DNA of 64,000 bases from NCBI GenBank assembly GCA_030280995.1, contig JASXTE010000009.1, forward strand, positions 3,571,001 to 3,635,000, in the 5' to 3' direction. This DNA comes from Hemileia vastatrix (taxonomy: Eukaryota; Basidiomycota; Pucciniomycetes; Pucciniales; Zaghouaniaceae). The position numbers and the translations under genes were made by a program. Within the stretch, counting starts at the first letter, position 1; the number at the start of each line of letters is the position of its first letter. The notes below the pieces were generated by a model, which was not told the origin of the DNA, ran no database searches, and saw only the letters and a program-made list of their open reading frames with translations. Shown here in pieces: positions 35,659 through 45,834 of this stretch.

Positions 35659-36779
35659 ATGAACCCTAGTAGCTCTTACTTTCCTCATGGAAACATGCCC
35701 ACAAACACAAGAACACTTAATAGAATTTTTAATGAGACTTTGCCTCCATTCAATTCTCACTTTTGTAGATCTATACACAATTTTTGTCGTTCACTTTTGG
35801 ATATGTCACCAGAATCAAATGGATGGAAACAAAACCCTACTGAAGAGCAATTAGACAGATTTTCATCATTCGACATGAATTCTTGCAACATTGCCTTTGA
35901 ACTACCTCATCCAGAATCAAATTCAGCGGTTTCGGAAAAGTTTCCACCAATTTTACGTGAATCTTTTATTGAGCACCTTTGCATGTGTGGTTTCCCAGGA
36001 TCAACTTTCCCTTGGAACCTAGATTGGTTTGACAAATGGAACCAGGTCTTGGCAAATATTCTCATTAAACACTGGGACAATGCCTTAAAAAACAATAATT
36101 TGATTGCATATCCAATTGACTCAACTCAAATTAGCTTCTCAAATCAAATAGGAGTTCTTCTCCATTGGTTTTTAGGTCATGCTGATAGATTAAGACTTGG
36201 GAAGGATTCTCATAGCTCTCAAGAAATAATCAAAGTGAGAAAGCATAAATATAGAATAAAAAAAAAGTATGAAAATCCCTTTTTTTTCAAACATTTTTAT
36301 TTATGACCTTTATTTCAAATAACAAAGATTCTTAGAATTCAGTTAACCGAACTAAACTTCTTAAACAACTTCCACATTGTGAAACTTATCACAACCTTTT
36401 CACAAACATCAAGTGTTGTTCAGACACCGAAATTGATAATGATGGATTGTTAAGACGTATCTTAATGCAATGGAGGTCTGAAGATTTTTCTAAAGTTGCA
36501 CAATATCTTGACCAACAACACTTTGATATTCGAGATAATTCAACCTACTCTGGAAGTGTGCTAAAGGACTTTGCCTTGTACAAAAGAATTAGTTTGGTTT
36601 CAACATTATCCCCTAACCTTAATCCTTCTCATGTCCCCCGGGGTTTGCCGAATGACTGTTATTCTCCCTTATATCTTTCATCTCTAAATCCTCAACAACT
36701 CAAACTTTTAAATCCTCAAAATCCCATAAATTTACCTGCTCTCCTTGAAATTCTTTCTTCCTCTAATGTGAGTGATTGA
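35659..36779 (+). CDS. Gene B: intact unknown cargo protein, relative of gene A
   Basis: Exon 1 35659-36234 (192 codons), intron 36235-36335 (GTGAGA...TTAG), exon 2 36336-36779 ending TGA: 339 residues with no interruption. Starts MNPSSSYFPHGN. Block 1 (FPPILRESFIEHL to WNLDWFDKWNQVLANILIKH) aligns with the middle of gene A. Block 2 (NPSHVPRGLPNDCYSPLYL) aligns with NVPKYLPKNCYSATFL at the gene A C-terminus. In both genes an intron sits between these blocks. No catalytic motif recognised. It may be a structural or DNA-handling accessory of the transposon, but this rests only on location and duplication within the element. Confidence 0.75.
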
Positions 36780-36911
36780 CAAACTCCCTTAATAATAGGT
36801 TTGCACACTCATACTCCTCATTTCCACTGTTTGGGACACTTAGCCTTGAAAACAAAAACATAATTTTAATGATTACTATTATCAATAAAATTTATAGAAA
36901 TGAAATTTGGC

Positions 36912-39191
36912 TTACATTGTTAGCTCCATTTTTTTCCTTTGAATCTTATACATGCTGAATTCTATACTTCCTTGTACAAAATAATTCAAAACATTTACTT
37001 CATTTTGCTGCCCCATTCTATACAGCCGATCAACAGCCTGTTGCTCAACTTCTGGATTCCAATTTGGCTCCTATTTCAACATTGAACATATAAAAAATTT
37101 AATATTTTTGTTCTTAATATGAAATAAAAGACATTGAGCTCACCATTATATATACATTTTGAGCACACCTGAGATCTTTACCCACTCCTGCAGCCTGAAT
37201 CGTTCCAACCAAAACTTGGCAATTTTTATTAAAATGGAATTCATGCATATTTTTTTCTCGCTTTGTCCTGCTGAGTTCACCCGTAAGCTGGGTATACCTA
37301 ATATTGTGGTCATCTAAAGCCATTTTTATTCTATTTTGAAATATTAGAAAATTGTTTTTAATAAGCCAACACAATTTTGTAAAACAATTCATTATAGAAT
37401 CACTTACATCTGCAAAAAGTCTGCAAAGTTGGAGAATATAACAGCTTTTGGAAAATTTATACCCCTTTCACCAGACAAAAAGTTTTTTAAGTGGCCTATA
37501 AGATGACAAATCTTTGCGGAATGCTGCCAGGTGAAATCAAAAGTTGGAGTTTCATCCAGATTTTTGTAGATTGGATGGTTGCAGAATTTTCTTAAAATCA
37601 TCAGCTCTCTTAGAAACTCAGATGAGTCCCAAGGGAAGTCAGTGCTTCTGGAGGGCCCATATCGCTCAGTGAATCCTTCTTGAAGCACATCAAGTTTAGA
37701 CCTCCATGGATCTGCTAATTGAACCAATATCCCCCTTTGAATCTTTTTTGGAAGAGACAAAATTGCATCCTTTGTTCTATGTAGGCATATGACTTTCATT
37801 AAGTGATTGATTGATTTAATAGAATTAGCCTTTCCTTTTTGCAAACCTGGAAAAAGGAAATTCTTCCATAACCGGTCTTCTTGCCACTTTTCGATTCTAA
37901 GAAAAAATATGAGACTTTGAAGGTCAGTGGGCCTGTTCTGAAGTGGAGTTCCAGTCAAGCATAGTTGGTGTTGGGATTCCAAGTCAAATATTGTTTGAGC
38001 CCTCTGCGAGTAAGGATTTTTAATGTAACTAAAAGAATATTTATAAAAATTGATTATAAAAATTAAGTTTTAAGTTTTAGATATAGAAATGTGCACTAAC
38101 TGAGCTTCATCTAAAACAACTCTATACCAAAAGAGCATTTGAGTCACCAGTATCTTTTTTTGGCTTTGATTTTTTGACATCGTTGGGCTAGCTATTTCAT
38201 AGGTTGTTAAAACAATAGCAGTGTCCTGTAGCTCATTGACATTAGTATTTTGACAATCCTTCCCATAAAGAACCTTGAAAGGAAGCGCATTATCTTCAAA
38301 GTGCACACTTATTTCATTGATCCGATTCGATAGTGTTGCCAGGGGGCATATAATCAGTGTGGCTGAGCTCCGATTAATACCTTCTTGATTTTCTGATACC
38401 TGGAATTGTCTTGCTTCACCTTGAGTTGCACTTATAAGAGAAAGAGTTGAAAGTGTCTTTCCCAAACCCATATCATCGGCAAGTATTGACCCGTTTCCTT
38501 CAGGCGTTAATTGATTGTTAGGAAACTGATCTTTATAGTCATTGAATACAGTTCTAAGCCAATGGTTGTCCTGGTGCCTCCACATGATATCCAACTTTTC
38601 CTTTAACATTCGTTCATTGTCAATCATAAAATTTATTGCTTGAAGTTGATGTGTTTTGAGAACTGTTTTGATTCCTCGGATAAGTTGATCAGCCTTCCAA
38701 TCTTGAGTACTCTGAGATATTTGGAAAGAGCCTTCAAAAATTACATGCGGGATATTAAAAAAGATAGTGGAGTCGTAGTTCAGGATTGGACATAAATTGA
38801 TTTGAGCAGAAGAAAATGCTTCTTTAGCAATACTGATTAGTGTACTTGAAGAAAAGAGGCATCCCCAAAGTTGATACTGATTACCAAAAACTGGAACCAA
38901 GTAAGCATGAAAATAGAAAGGCTTCATAGGATTCAAGGCACTGCTTTGGTTTAAATGGTGAGATCCAGAGCCAATGTCACCCAATAGTGGTCCAATGTTC
39001 TGACTCTGCACTTGAGAAAGATTACCGACAAGGGTTGGTTTTCTTTCTTCAAATAGTCCAAAAATATGAACATTCAAATGGCCTCGCTGTAAAATCGTGG
39101 GGGTCGGTGAGTTTTGAAATCTTGAAATTACATTCATATAAATTTGATTGATTGTTATTGAGAACTTTCCAACACATCTGAGACTTGACAT
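36912..39191 (-). CDS. SNF2-family ATPase/helicase-like protein, intact
   Basis: Hand model: exons 38101-39191, 37408-38028, 37144-37330 and 36912-37070, introns of 72, 77 and 73 bp, giving 2058 nt and 685 residues. Motifs in order: ADDMGLGKT (Walker A, about residues 238-246), ICPLATLSN (Ia), VVLDEAH (about 358-364, the His codon formed across the first splice junction), CLTGTPLQN (about 387-395), KAVIFSNFADFLQ, VLVGTIQAAGVGKDL and QAVDRLYRMGQ (about 643-653). This is the Rad5/Rad16/HLTF-like type in outline, but I see no RING finger between the lobes. Such proteins use ATP to move along DNA or remodel nucleosomes. A GTAAGC overlaps the stop region, so a further small exon is possible. It converges with gene B. 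It could help the element reach or remodel chromatin (inference). Confidence 0.9.
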
Positions 39192-40044
39192 ATTAAGTAA
39201 GAATAGTATCTGAAGATAGTGGTTGTTAAAAGATGAATTGAAGCAAAAAATGAATAATCAGTTTTGAATAAAACGACAAAATAACTTTTTAGCATATGCT
39301 ATGCTAAGCTCATATTTCTTTCACATGTATTATTATTATATTTTTAATAAATATTGGAAGTAAATCAATGATAACTGAAATGAATAATATGGCTTAAAAA
39401 TAAATCTTGAGCCTATAGAGTAAATTTTGGTTTGTGGAGGAAGAAAAATTTTCTCAATAAAAATGTGCTTTATTGTTACATTATAATCACAAAATAGAAT
39501 AATTTCACTCTTATTACACTTATTTATGTTTCTGTCTAATAGTAAAATGCTTTAGATGTCAGTTCAAAATCCAAATTGAAACTACTACCTAGAACGATGT
39601 CTTGATACTAACATACTTTTTGTAAGTCTTTGGACAGACACTTATGGTGATCTCAATAATATTAAAATTGATTTGAATTGTATGTTTTATCAAATATCTA
39701 TGTAGTATAGTGTAATAATTGAGATACTACAGTTTAACCTTCTGTTACCAACTTGGCAAGAAAATATATGTAGATATTCTTAGAAGGAATATCAAATTTT
39801 GCTTTCCACAAGATGGGAAAGTGAATATTATGATATGTTAAGTGATATGTTCAAGCTTTTCTCAATCTGTGCTCAGCTCAAAATCAAAGTAATCACCAAG
39901 CTCCAAGAAACCTGTGATTGAGTTTAGTTGAACCTAGGTCTAACTGATTACCAAATCTTTGTCCAATTAATTTAAATCTGGTTTCACAATGAACTCCCAA
40001 CAGCCTTCCAACAGCTTTCCAACCACTTCCCAACATTTTTAAAT
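39192..40044. other. Right subterminal region of the DNA transposon
   Basis: No gene. The last 250 bp contain words complementary to those at the left end: GCTCAGCTCAAAATCAAAGTAATCACC (about 39872-39898) matches the sense of the left-end TTGAGCTC...GATCACC...TTTGAT series when reversed. Such clustered motifs fit transposase-binding sites. Confidence 0.5.
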
Positions 40045-40086
40045 GAGGGGTATTGCTAGCAATACCCCCCCAAATTTTCTGTGGTG
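40045..40086 (-). repeat. Right terminal inverted repeat with hairpin
   Basis: Reading inward on the minus strand: CACCACAGAAAATTTGGGGG, then the palindrome GGTATTGCTAGCAATACCCC, as at the left end. AGA follows at 40087-40089. Confidence 0.85.
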
Positions 40087-40661
40087 AGACATATAAAAAA
40101 TAACTAATGTAATTTAAAATAAGTATTATGCAGTACTATTTTAAAGTGGAATGTAATATATTACTATTTTAATTCATACAATTAATATAAGTAATTATTT
40201 CAGATTAAAATATGAGAATGTAATTAGTTTAAATGTTTTAATAAATTTAATTACATAATTTTGAGCCACAGAAGCGCCCAAAAATCAGGGATAATAATGT
40301 ATAAATTATTATAAGGGTCTAATAATTAATTAATATTATTATAAGTCAACATTTTGCCTTATAAGTATAATATAATATTATAATTAATTATTATTTTATA
40401 ATTATTTAAATACATAAAAATGCGCCCAATTTTTTATAGAATATAATCTAATTTATGTTTATTTTAATAGTATATAATTAATTAAATAATAAAATAAATA
40501 TAACCCTTATTTTAATTTTATTTAATAAGGTAATTTGTACTTAATTTTATAATGCAATATAATATTAATTTATATACATAAAAATCATAAATATTTGCCC
40601 TCTTTCAGGTCCAATAACTTAACATAAGTTTTACTGGGCTCCTGGTACAGCCTGGCTGACA
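40087..40661. repeat. LTR family B, right half after the transposon
   Basis: It resumes the LTR cut at 3611. It shares AGAAGCGCC, TTATAAGTCAA, TACATAAAAATGCGCCC and the terminal TTACTGGGCTCCTGGTACAGCCTGGCTGACA-type end with 58680-59078. No matching 5-bp duplication is evident between 3085-3089 (ATTAC) and 40662-40666 (GAATT), so this LTR has a rearranged outer edge. Confidence 0.8.
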
Positions 40662-42780
40662 GAATTGCTCCCATCTGACTGCACCTGACCATAAGTGTCC
40701 AGCAAAGGTTCGGCCCAACTTGTGCTGAACACTTTTATGATGGAGAGTAGCTAGGGTAGAATTTTTCTTCAGTTCATCTAGTATTTCTTACAAACATGTC
40801 TACTGGTATTTTATCTTTGTTCCTCACTCATAAATATCATTTGATTAATTTTTGGTCGCCATTATATTATTAATTTTATAAGTATAGAAAACACTCATAT
40901 GCCAAATGCATACCAGGTGATGTTATTCCATTTATAATATTATTAAATAAATGTATAAAAATATGAAAATAGTTTATTTTAAAAATTATTAATTGATATC
41001 CAAAAGCAATATTAGGAATAAAAAATTAAGCTAAAGGGATCAAATATGAAAAAAGAAATCCAAGTAATATTCCTACTATCAAAGGCCAGTAGAGGTTTTG
41101 AAGCAAATGAGAGCCATCAGGGATAAATTGTACTAAATTGACTTTTTTTAAAGATAAATAATTGTGCACCTGTGGTTTAGATGAAATCTAGGTAAAAAAT
41201 TTGGCTATGTAAAACTACTTCTAGTGAAGTTTTTTTATCAAATAATTTTTTTTCATTGCCATAGAGAGAATTGATCTCATATGACTGCACCTGACCAAAA
41301 GTGTCCAGTACAAGTTCGGCCGAACTTGTGCTGGACACTTTTTTGATGGTGAGTATCTAGGGTGCAGCTCTTCTTCAGTGCAACTGGTATTTTTTTAAAA
41401 CATATCCACTGGTATTTGATCTTTCTGTTTTATTAATATTTTATCATTTGATCAATTTTTTGTCACCAGTATATTATTATTTTTATTAGTATAGCAAAAA
41501 AACATGTGCCAAATGCTTACAGGGTGATGTTAAACCTTTAATAATTTTATTAAATACAGGTAAAAAATTATGAAAATTATTTGTTTTACATAAAATTAAT
41601 TGATATCTAAAAGAAAAAAAAGGGATAAAAAGAAATAGGTTGAATAAAAAGGATTTTATATGAACTTAAAAATTCAAGCTAAATGCCTACTTTCAAGGCT
41701 CAGAAGAGGTGTTGGATAAAATGGGCATCATCAGGAATAAAATTGTACTTAATTTGATTTTTTTAAAAACTAAATGAAGTTTTCAACTGATTTTTTTCCA
41801 ATATTTAGTTGGACACTTTGTCTATATCAAATTACTTCTAGTACCATGATTGACCAAATTAAATTCTCATTTCCATATGCAGAATTGATCCCATATGGCT
41901 GGACCAGGCCAAAGGTGTCAACCACAAGTTTGAGAGTTCTTCTGGTGGACACTTTTATGATGGACAGTAGTAGGGTGCAAGTCTTCTTTAGTTAATCTAG
42001 TATTCCTCATAAACATTTCCAACTTATTTTTGGCCAAAAATCAGGTGGAAAGTTTGTCCATATAAAATTACTTCTAATGCCATGATTGACTAAAAATTGA
42101 TTCTCATTGCCATATAGAGAGTTGATCCCATATGACTGGATCTGGAAAAAGTGTCACCACAATTTTTGATAAACTTAAGTTTGAAAATTTTATGATGGAA
42201 AGTAATTGCAAGTCTTGTTCATTTCATCAAGTAATCCTCATAAAAATTTCCACCTGTATTTTGGCCAAACTTCAGGTGGACACTTTGGCCATATTTAATT
42301 AATTCTAGTTCCATGTTGAAAAAAAACTGATACTTATTGCCATATATAGATATTAAACCCATCAGACTGTGCCTTTCCAAAAGTGTCTACCTGAATTATG
42401 GCTAAACCTCAGTTAAACACTTTTATGATGCAGAGTAGCTAGGGCAAAAGTATTCTTCAGTTAATTTGGTATTCATAATAAATTTATCCTCCTGAAGTTT
42501 AGCCTAACTTCAGGTGGACAATTTCGGAAAGCACCAGTTAGTCACTATCCATCAAAAAAGTGTTCACCAAAATTTTGGCCAAACTTGTGGTGGACCCCTT
42601 TGATCAGTCACAGTCAGATGAGATCAACTCTTTAGATGGAAATGAAAATGATGTTTTGGTCAATCATGGAAATAGAAGTAGTTTGGTGTGGCCAAATTAC
42701 CCCCCTGAAGGTCAGACAAACCTCACAAGGACACTTTTTAGCAGGGAGTAACTGAGAAAAATCCATTTATCAGAAGGAAA
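40662..42780. repeat. Degenerate tandem repeats carrying a long palindrome
   Basis: Units of about 600 bp, then about 235 bp, recur from about 40673, 41282, 41890, 42126 and 42362, each holding CCATATGACTG...AAAGTGTCC and TTTTATGATGG. The best palindrome, 41299-41340, has 21-bp arms with one mismatch (AAGTGTCCAGTACAAGTTCGG facing its complement); 40693-40734 is a more degenerate version. Units 1 and 2 also contain the core TGCCAAATGC(A/T)TAC.AGG.TGATG like the intron stem-loops at 11.3 kb. No coding gene. Confidence 0.7.
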
Positions 42781-43264
42781 ATCTTTTATTGGATAGATGC
42801 CAAAGTTTCATACTTGTGTATTATGGTCAGTATTAATTTTGAATGTGTCCGTCCAAGCAATTTGATTGCCCATCATGACACATTTTGTTTTAAATGTTTC
42901 AAACTGCGTGATACAGTATTAAGGTGTCACATAGTATAATTAAGTTCTATTAAGTGCCCTCCTATGATGCCTAAATTTATAATTTAATATCTTACATAAT
43001 AATTTTTTTTATATAAATTCATCAATATTTTTTTATTACCAAATTTAATAGAGCAAGTATCCTGAATTATTATATATACATAAGCTTAGGTTAGATCAAT
43101 TTGTGCTCAATTTTTGCTCAGCAGAGGACCAAAATCAAGTTCTGGAGGATCAACTTGTGCATAATTTGGAATCAGTTGATATTCTGTCTATAATGAATCT
43201 GAGAATAAATGTACTTCCAATACAATTTTTATATTGTTATAAAGTGAGAATAACCCTGAAATAA

Positions 43265-43330
43265 TAAGAGACACTCTGGAGTTCAAAGAGAGGGGATTGC
43301 TAGCAGTTCGTCCCCAGATTTTGTGTGGTG
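43265..43330 (-). repeat. Right terminus of another CACTA-like element
   Basis: Ends TTTTGTGTGGTG at 43330 and contains the imperfect hairpin GGGATTGCTAGCAGTTCGTCCCC. Upstream (43090-43260) are TTTGTGCTCAA, TTTTGCTCAG and AACTTGTGC words like the subterminal repeats of the large element. No matching left end lies in the window. Confidence 0.65.
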
Positions 43331-44039
43331 TGTGCTGGAATAATAGTGTAGTTTAATAAATAATTTATATAAATAAAAACAAGGGAAGATTAATAATCTG
43401 ATCCATTCACAGAATTATTTTCCTCAAACTCATTTTCATTTTCATTTTAAATTTTACTTGATCATTAAGAATACTGAAAATTATACTATTTATTTCAAAA
43501 AAATCACTTTTAACCTCTCTAATGATTTTATTATATTTTTTAAAAAAATATAAAATAAGATTAGTGGTTCTTTTTAATGATGACTCCTTTTAACCAAGAG
43601 TTTGAAGCTTTTATTTTTTTAATTAACCCCATATTTCCTGATTTATTTTGTGTATTTTTATTATTTCTGATTATGAAATATAACCAACATATTTTACTAT
43701 TACATTTAAAAATAAATACAATAAACTCATAAAATACATAATTTTAATAGTTTAAAATTAATTTAAATGTTTGTTCTATTTTTCAACTTTTTGATACAAT
43801 CTTCCTATTATATTATTTGTTTATATCATGTATAGTAATCAGAAGCATTCTGTGAATTCTTGTGTAAAAAAGCAAAATAGTATTTCATTACCAATTATTT
43901 TACTATGTTACTTTCTTAGTCTTAAAGTGCATTGTAAATCTAAAATATAAAATAAAGAGGTATAAAACTATAGGTTTAAGTTCAAAAATATCAATAAAAA
44001 ATAATTATCAATCATTTTCCATATTGGCAGAATTGAGCT
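43331..44039. other. Gene-less AT-rich stretch
   Basis: No supported gene or recognised repeat. Confidence 0.5.
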
Positions 44040-44544
44040 GTAGATTGAGGGGATGGACTCTAATGTTTACCCAAAGAACAAAGTTCACTCTCCATTTTTC
44101 ACTACCTTAATGGAAAGCCTCTCAATCTCTCCATACAAATTTTTCTGCCTTGTAATTTCTTTTAATTCTATTACCACTCCCCACCCTTTTATTTCCCTCT
44201 TGATACATTTGCTACACCTTTTAAGCTTCAAAATCTAAGTTAAAGCCCTCCTCACTACTCCCCTCCACTTTATTTTCACTTTAAAGACAACTCCACCCCT
44301 TTTGAAACCTCTCTCTCACCTCCCATTCCCCTCAATCACCCAAATCACCTACCTTAGCCCTCACCAGCCTTTCTCTCACACTCTCAAAATACTACTCACC
44401 TCCCCAGTCTATTGTCCACATCCCCAAGCTCTCGCTTACCTCCCCTAGCCCTTTCTCACCTTCCCAAGACCTTTCCAACCCCTTCACTCACCTCCCCCAG
44501 CCTCCCCCAGTCCCTTACTTGGGCTGGAGATGTGTGGGAGGTGC
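44040..44544. other. Pyrimidine-rich tract, target of chromovirus 2
   Basis: Strong C/T bias with many CTCACC, CCTCCC and CCCCAG words. It forms the left flank of chromovirus 2 and continues, in purine-rich sense, at 53734. The last 330 bp are duplicated inside the element at 52243-52574. Confidence 0.7.
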
Positions 44545-45720
44545 TGTCAGTATAGTCTAGTATACAAGTATGATATAATAGTGTTTATTTATGGTCCTAC
44601 TACTTATTGATAGATAATTTAGTGATTAAACCTCAGGGGAAGACTAATAAAATAGTTATACTCAAATAAAACTCACAATACTTGGATTTAAATGTGTGCT
44701 AGTGGTGGAAAATAGATGAATAAAATATAGTTATAGCTTATATAAAGATAATATCAATTTATAATGGCTTTATAATATATTTCTGAATGATAATAATTGT
44801 ATTGTAGTGTTTTTTTGAATTGTAGTAATTGAATGATGATAAATAACCGTCAAATTCCTCCTTACTTATACCCAAATCCACTGGAGTGCACAGACCTTCA
44901 ATCCAGATGATGTCACTGCTATCCCTGGCAATTACAGCACTGTGAGGGCCCATCACCTCCCCATGGCGTCCAATTCAAGAAGATTCAACACCCAGACCTC
45001 CAGTAAGGACCCTCCATCACAATTAATGATAACACAGATCTATACCACAAATAGAAAATCCAGATAAAAGCGGATACCATAAAGAAACAGGTAAAATAAA
45101 CAATCAAAAAGAGATTTAATGAAACCCAAAGCATATAAAGGAAAAAAATAAAATTTCCAAGCTCCAAATAACATCCCCAAGCATCCAAATTAACCCAGAA
45201 ATGACCTTCCAACCCACAAATCCGTGAATAACCATCCAAGGAAGTAAATTAAGTTGTCCAAACTGAGTGTATGCGCCTGATATAGATGTCTATGCTTCTG
45301 TAGGCGTTGTGAGTCCACTAATTTTGTCCATATGACCTAAAATTAGCAGAAAAACAAAGGTTTTGGGCTATTAAGGGGCTAAAACCCACTTATATACCTA
45401 AATATACATAATATACTGCATATTTCACAGAATATGAGATTTATGTATACATATAAGCTTATGTATGTCAATAATTACCTCATATCACTTAAGATAAATT
45501 TATTATGACTCCATTAACACCTTAATAAGTATTCTTAGGCTATGGATATGCTATTTAAACAACTATAATTTATATAATAGAATAATAATTATATATATAT
45601 ATAATATAATAATATATATTATTATTTTAACCTTATTTTTAAGATATAAGCTTAATTTACTTAAGATTATCTTATTTTAAGCATAAGAAATACTCAGTCC
45701 TAGGGATATCTAGGCTGAAA
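44545..45720 (-). repeat. 3' LTR of chromovirus 2
   Basis: 1176 bp, closely similar to 52575-53733 apart from short indels (for example 18 extra bases near 44805). The terminal hairpin is CCTAGGGATATCTAGG. The minus-strand purine-rich tract TTTTGGGTGAGGGAG lies just inside the element. Confidence 0.9.
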
Positions 45721-45834
45721 CTCCCTCACCCAAAAAAAACAATAAAAAAATGTTAAGACATTTTAATTAAAAGTAAGGAGTGAAATAGAAAAATAAAAAA
45801 TATTTTTTATAATACATATACTGAATAAACAGTA

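Larger units (their letters stand above)
3612..40086. mobile_element. Giant CACTA/EnSpm-type DNA transposon with multi-gene cargo
   Basis: Both ends carry inverted termini: CACCACAGAAAAAATGGGAG at 3612 and the complement of CACCACAGAAAATTTGGGG at 40086. Each is followed inward by the identical palindrome GGTATTGCTAGCAATACCCC. AGA flanks both sides (3609-3611 and 40087-40089), as expected for a 3-bp target duplication. The flanks are the two halves of one family B LTR, which shows that the whole 36,475 bp arrived as one insertion. A Tnp2-like transposase (31206-34582) fits the CACTA-type ends. About 9.58 kb is a later chromovirus insertion, so the original element was about 26.9 kb. Cargo: a TET/JBP-like gene, a SNF2 ATPase gene, the related genes A and B, and one further unknown gene. 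The transposase is broken, so this copy is probably non-autonomous now. Confidence 0.85.

Noticed and set aside
3612..40086. Helitron explanation for the terminal hairpins
   Set aside because: Both ends carry inverted termini and hairpins, with a 3-bp duplication and Tnp2-like transposase; there is no Rep/helicase protein or CTRR end. The SNF2 gene is not a Pif1-type helicase.
44985..45239. Hydrophobic 84-codon frame in the chromovirus 2 LTR, present again at 52998-53252
   Set aside because: Both are copies of one LTR; the related LTR of chromovirus 3 has no such frame, so it is not conserved as a protein.
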